From: an uncultured Clostridium sp.
GTDB lineage: Bacteria; Bacillota; Clostridia; Lachnospirales; Lachnospiraceae
Assembly (NCBI GenBank): GCA_934438135.1
Contig: CAKSBP010000002.1
Span: forward strand, 139,626-203,625
DNA: 64,000 nucleotides
Direction of reading: 5' to 3'
Positions 62,812-64,000 of the stretch are shown here, piece after piece. Below the pieces are notes generated by a model. The model ran no database searches, was not told where the DNA came from, and saw only the letters and a program-made list of their open reading frames with translations. How positions within the stretch are numbered: the first letter of the stretch is position 1; every line of letters starts with the position of its first letter. A program made the translations under genes and the position numbers.

Positions 62812-63006
62812 TTGTTCTAAATTGGCACCGCCTTTTTGAAAAATGCCATAGTCTTCGGCAATAACGGAGTTGCCCTTGGAGCTAAGAGGATTATCCAAGT
62901 CGCCAAAGAAAACACCGTTATCTGGATTCGTTCCACTCGGAATAAAATCTTTTGGAATGCTGTTTCTAGGTCCATTGTGTATTTCTTTAGATTCTTCTTT
63001 ACTCAT
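62809..63006 (-). CDS. Small hydrophilic protein of unknown function
   Basis: I do not recognise this 65-residue protein. It is rich in Asn, Asp, Gly and Pro (GPRNSIPKDFIPSGTNPDNG) with no membrane segment or signal. The ribosome site AAGAAGGTGA, 8 bases before the ATG on the minus strand, supports real translation. It may be largely disordered. It is flanked by a terminator and by the divergent promoter of the LRR gene. Confidence 0.6.
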   Translation of the reverse strand: MSKEESKEIHNGPRNSIPKDFIPSGTNPDNGVFFGDLDNPLSSKGNSVIAEDYGIFQKGGANLEQ

Positions 63007-63111
63007 AATGAGTCACCTTCTTTCTTATCTATATAGTTTGAAAAAAATGAATTATTCTAGTAGGTTTTACAAGTGGAAATAAATTCAATAAAATTTCCAA
63101 CAATCAACATA

Positions 63112-63140
63112 TTACAAAACTATTACAAAAGTGTTACAAT
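63112..63140 (+). promoter_or_regulatory. Sigma-A promoter of the LRR gene
   Basis: TTACAA-N17-TACAAT, 39 bases before the start codon. Confidence 0.62.
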
Positions 63141-63178
63141 AATGTTCGTAAATGAGAAACAAATGGAGGATAATAATT

Positions 63179-63721
63179 ATGACTAAACTTAGAAACACAG
63201 TAAAAAAGGGAATTACAGTAGCAGCATTATCACTTGTAGTAATGACGGCAGCAGCACCAGCAGTTCAGGCTGATGCAGCAGTAAAAGCAGCTTGTTCTAC
63301 ATCTACAAAGTCAGCCAGAAGTTTTACATCTGGAAAACTGTGCTACAACGTTACTTCTTCTAATACAGTAACATGTACAGGATTAAAAGCGAACTGCAGT
63401 AATACAACATCTGTATCAGTTCCATCTACTGTGTCTTGTAATGGTAAGACATATAAGGTAACAAAAGTGGCGAACAATGCATTTAAAAATAATGATTGTT
63501 TAAAAACAGTAAATGTATCAAACAACGTAAAAAGCATCGGCACAAACAGTTTTTCCGGTTGTGACAGCTTAAAGAACGTGAAACTTGGAAATTGTGTAAA
63601 ATCTGTTGGAAGTAACGCATTTTCAAACTGTCCTAAATTAAATACAGTAAATGGATCTTCTAAAATTAAATCATTAGGAAACAATTGTTTTGGAAATGCA
63701 TCATACAAAATGTCTAAATAA
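63179..63721 (+). CDS. Secreted cysteine-rich BspA-type leucine-rich-repeat protein
   Basis: The 180-residue precursor has a signal peptide (KKGITVAALSLVVMTAAAPAVQADA, cleavage near residue 30). The body has BspA/LRR_5 repeats of about 23 residues: NAFKNNDCLKTVNVSNNVKSI, SFSGCDSLKNVKLG, AFSNCPKLNTVNG. The mature part has ten Cys, unusual for an LRR protein of this size. No LPXTG or anchor is seen, so it is probably released or held by other means. ATG 63179 follows GGAGG at 11 bases; an ATG at 63152 overlaps that site and is rejected. Confidence 0.85.
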   Translation: MTKLRNTVKKGITVAALSLVVMTAAAPAVQADAAVKAACSTSTKSARSFTSGKLCYNVTSSNTVTCTGLKANCSNTTSVSVPSTVSCNGKTYKVTKVANNAFKNNDCLKTVNVSNNVKSIGTNSFSGCDSLKNVKLGNCVKSVGSNAFSNCPKLNTVNGSSKIKSLGNNCFGNASYKMSK

Positions 63722-63845
63722 TTTGTAATAGAAAATAGGGAGTATTGGATAAGAGGGTTAATACGTAAAGGGGAATTAATAAGGGAAATGTAATAAAAAA
63801 ATGGGAGGAAAATTGATAAGGGAAATCAATAAGGGTTAGTAACCG

Positions 63846-63893
63846 GAAAACATTCTGTAGAGGAGATGAGGCTGTACAGGATGTTTTCTTTTA
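63846..63893 (+). terminator. Terminator downstream of the LRR gene
   Basis: GAAAACATTCTGTA pairs with TACAGGATGTTTTC (one G-U), then TTTT. Confidence 0.8.
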
Positions 63894-63966
63894 AATAAAA
63901 ATAAAAAAAGTTATAAAAAATACTGTCAAGCTCTTTTGAAAATGTCCTCAAAAAAGATTATTATTG

Positions 63967-63991
63967 GCACTGGCGTGAGCCAGTGCTTTTT
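63967..63991 (+). terminator. Second terminator near the window end
   Basis: GCACTGGC-GTGA-GCCAGTGC, a perfect 8-bp GC-rich stem with a GTGA tetraloop and five T. Confidence 0.82.
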
Positions 63992-64000
63992 ACGTCCATC

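Larger units (their letters stand above)
63722..64000 (+). other. Gene-free tail with G-rich repeats and two terminators
   Basis: No ORF is supported. Bases 63735-63840 hold several copies of an AATAAGGG/GATAAGGGAAAT motif in AT-rich sequence. Two terminator hairpins follow (next entries). A small RNA gene is possible between them. Confidence 0.5.

Overview
The window reads as chromosomal DNA of a motile, low-GC, Gram-positive anaerobe, most likely a gut member of the Lachnospiraceae. Supporting points are short flagellins that begin MRIQHNMTAANANRQLG, T-box control of trp and thrS genes, the hprK-rapZ-whiA-Crh block, a FabV-type enoyl reductase, and a BspA-like leucine-rich-repeat protein. 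The genus assignment is inference. No rRNA, tRNA, CRISPR, prophage or intact insertion sequence was seen.

Layout. Bases 1-9480 are a late flagellar block: flgK (cut by the window edge), flgL, fliW, csrA, flaG, fliD, fliS, an export-chaperone-like gene and two flagellin genes. Sigma-D (sigma-28) promoters precede flaG and both flagellins. Each flagellin leader carries a CsrA-type hairpin with GGA in its loop, so the FliW-CsrA partner switch encoded here probably controls flagellin translation. Bases 9573-15922 are a flagellin glycosylation cluster: a small unknown protein, two Maf (DUF115) transferases, a CMP-nonulosonate synthetase fused to a HAD domain, and a NeuB-like synthase fused to SAF and cupin domains. 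Bases 16025-18996 encode a CDP-alditol phosphotransferase plus TarI and TarJ, which make CDP-ribitol. A textbook sigma-D promoter sits directly in front of this set. That points to a ribitol-phosphate modification made together with the flagellum, and it is the most unusual system in the window.

Bases 19098-39212 are mostly housekeeping: a family 2 glycosyltransferase overlapping lspA, pyrG (minus strand), ftsH, a Cof-type phosphatase, uvrC, then hprK, a ROK glucokinase, murB, rapZ, whiA and a Crh-like protein, followed by dnaE, pfkA and an ABC exporter. The HPr-family protein has Glu instead of the phosphorylatable His15 but keeps Ser46, so it is a Crh-type regulator and not a sugar phosphocarrier. 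A lone IS256-type transposase-domain gene, a YtxH-like protein and an L,D-transpeptidase follow.

Bases 41915-47880 are a T-box-controlled tryptophan operon, trpE-G-C-F-B-A, in which trpD is missing. Then come fabV (minus) behind a FabT-like palindrome, a GT4 glycosyltransferase, a YdcF-like protein, a C_GCAxxG_C_C protein, pyruvate kinase (minus), an LCP-family ligase, a GNAT acetyltransferase, thrS behind its own T-box, a chemoreceptor, and infC-rpmI-rplT behind an L20-type leader. infC starts with AUU. The window closes with an aldehyde dehydrogenase, a small minus-strand protein, a cysteine-rich secreted LRR protein and a gene-free tail with two terminators.
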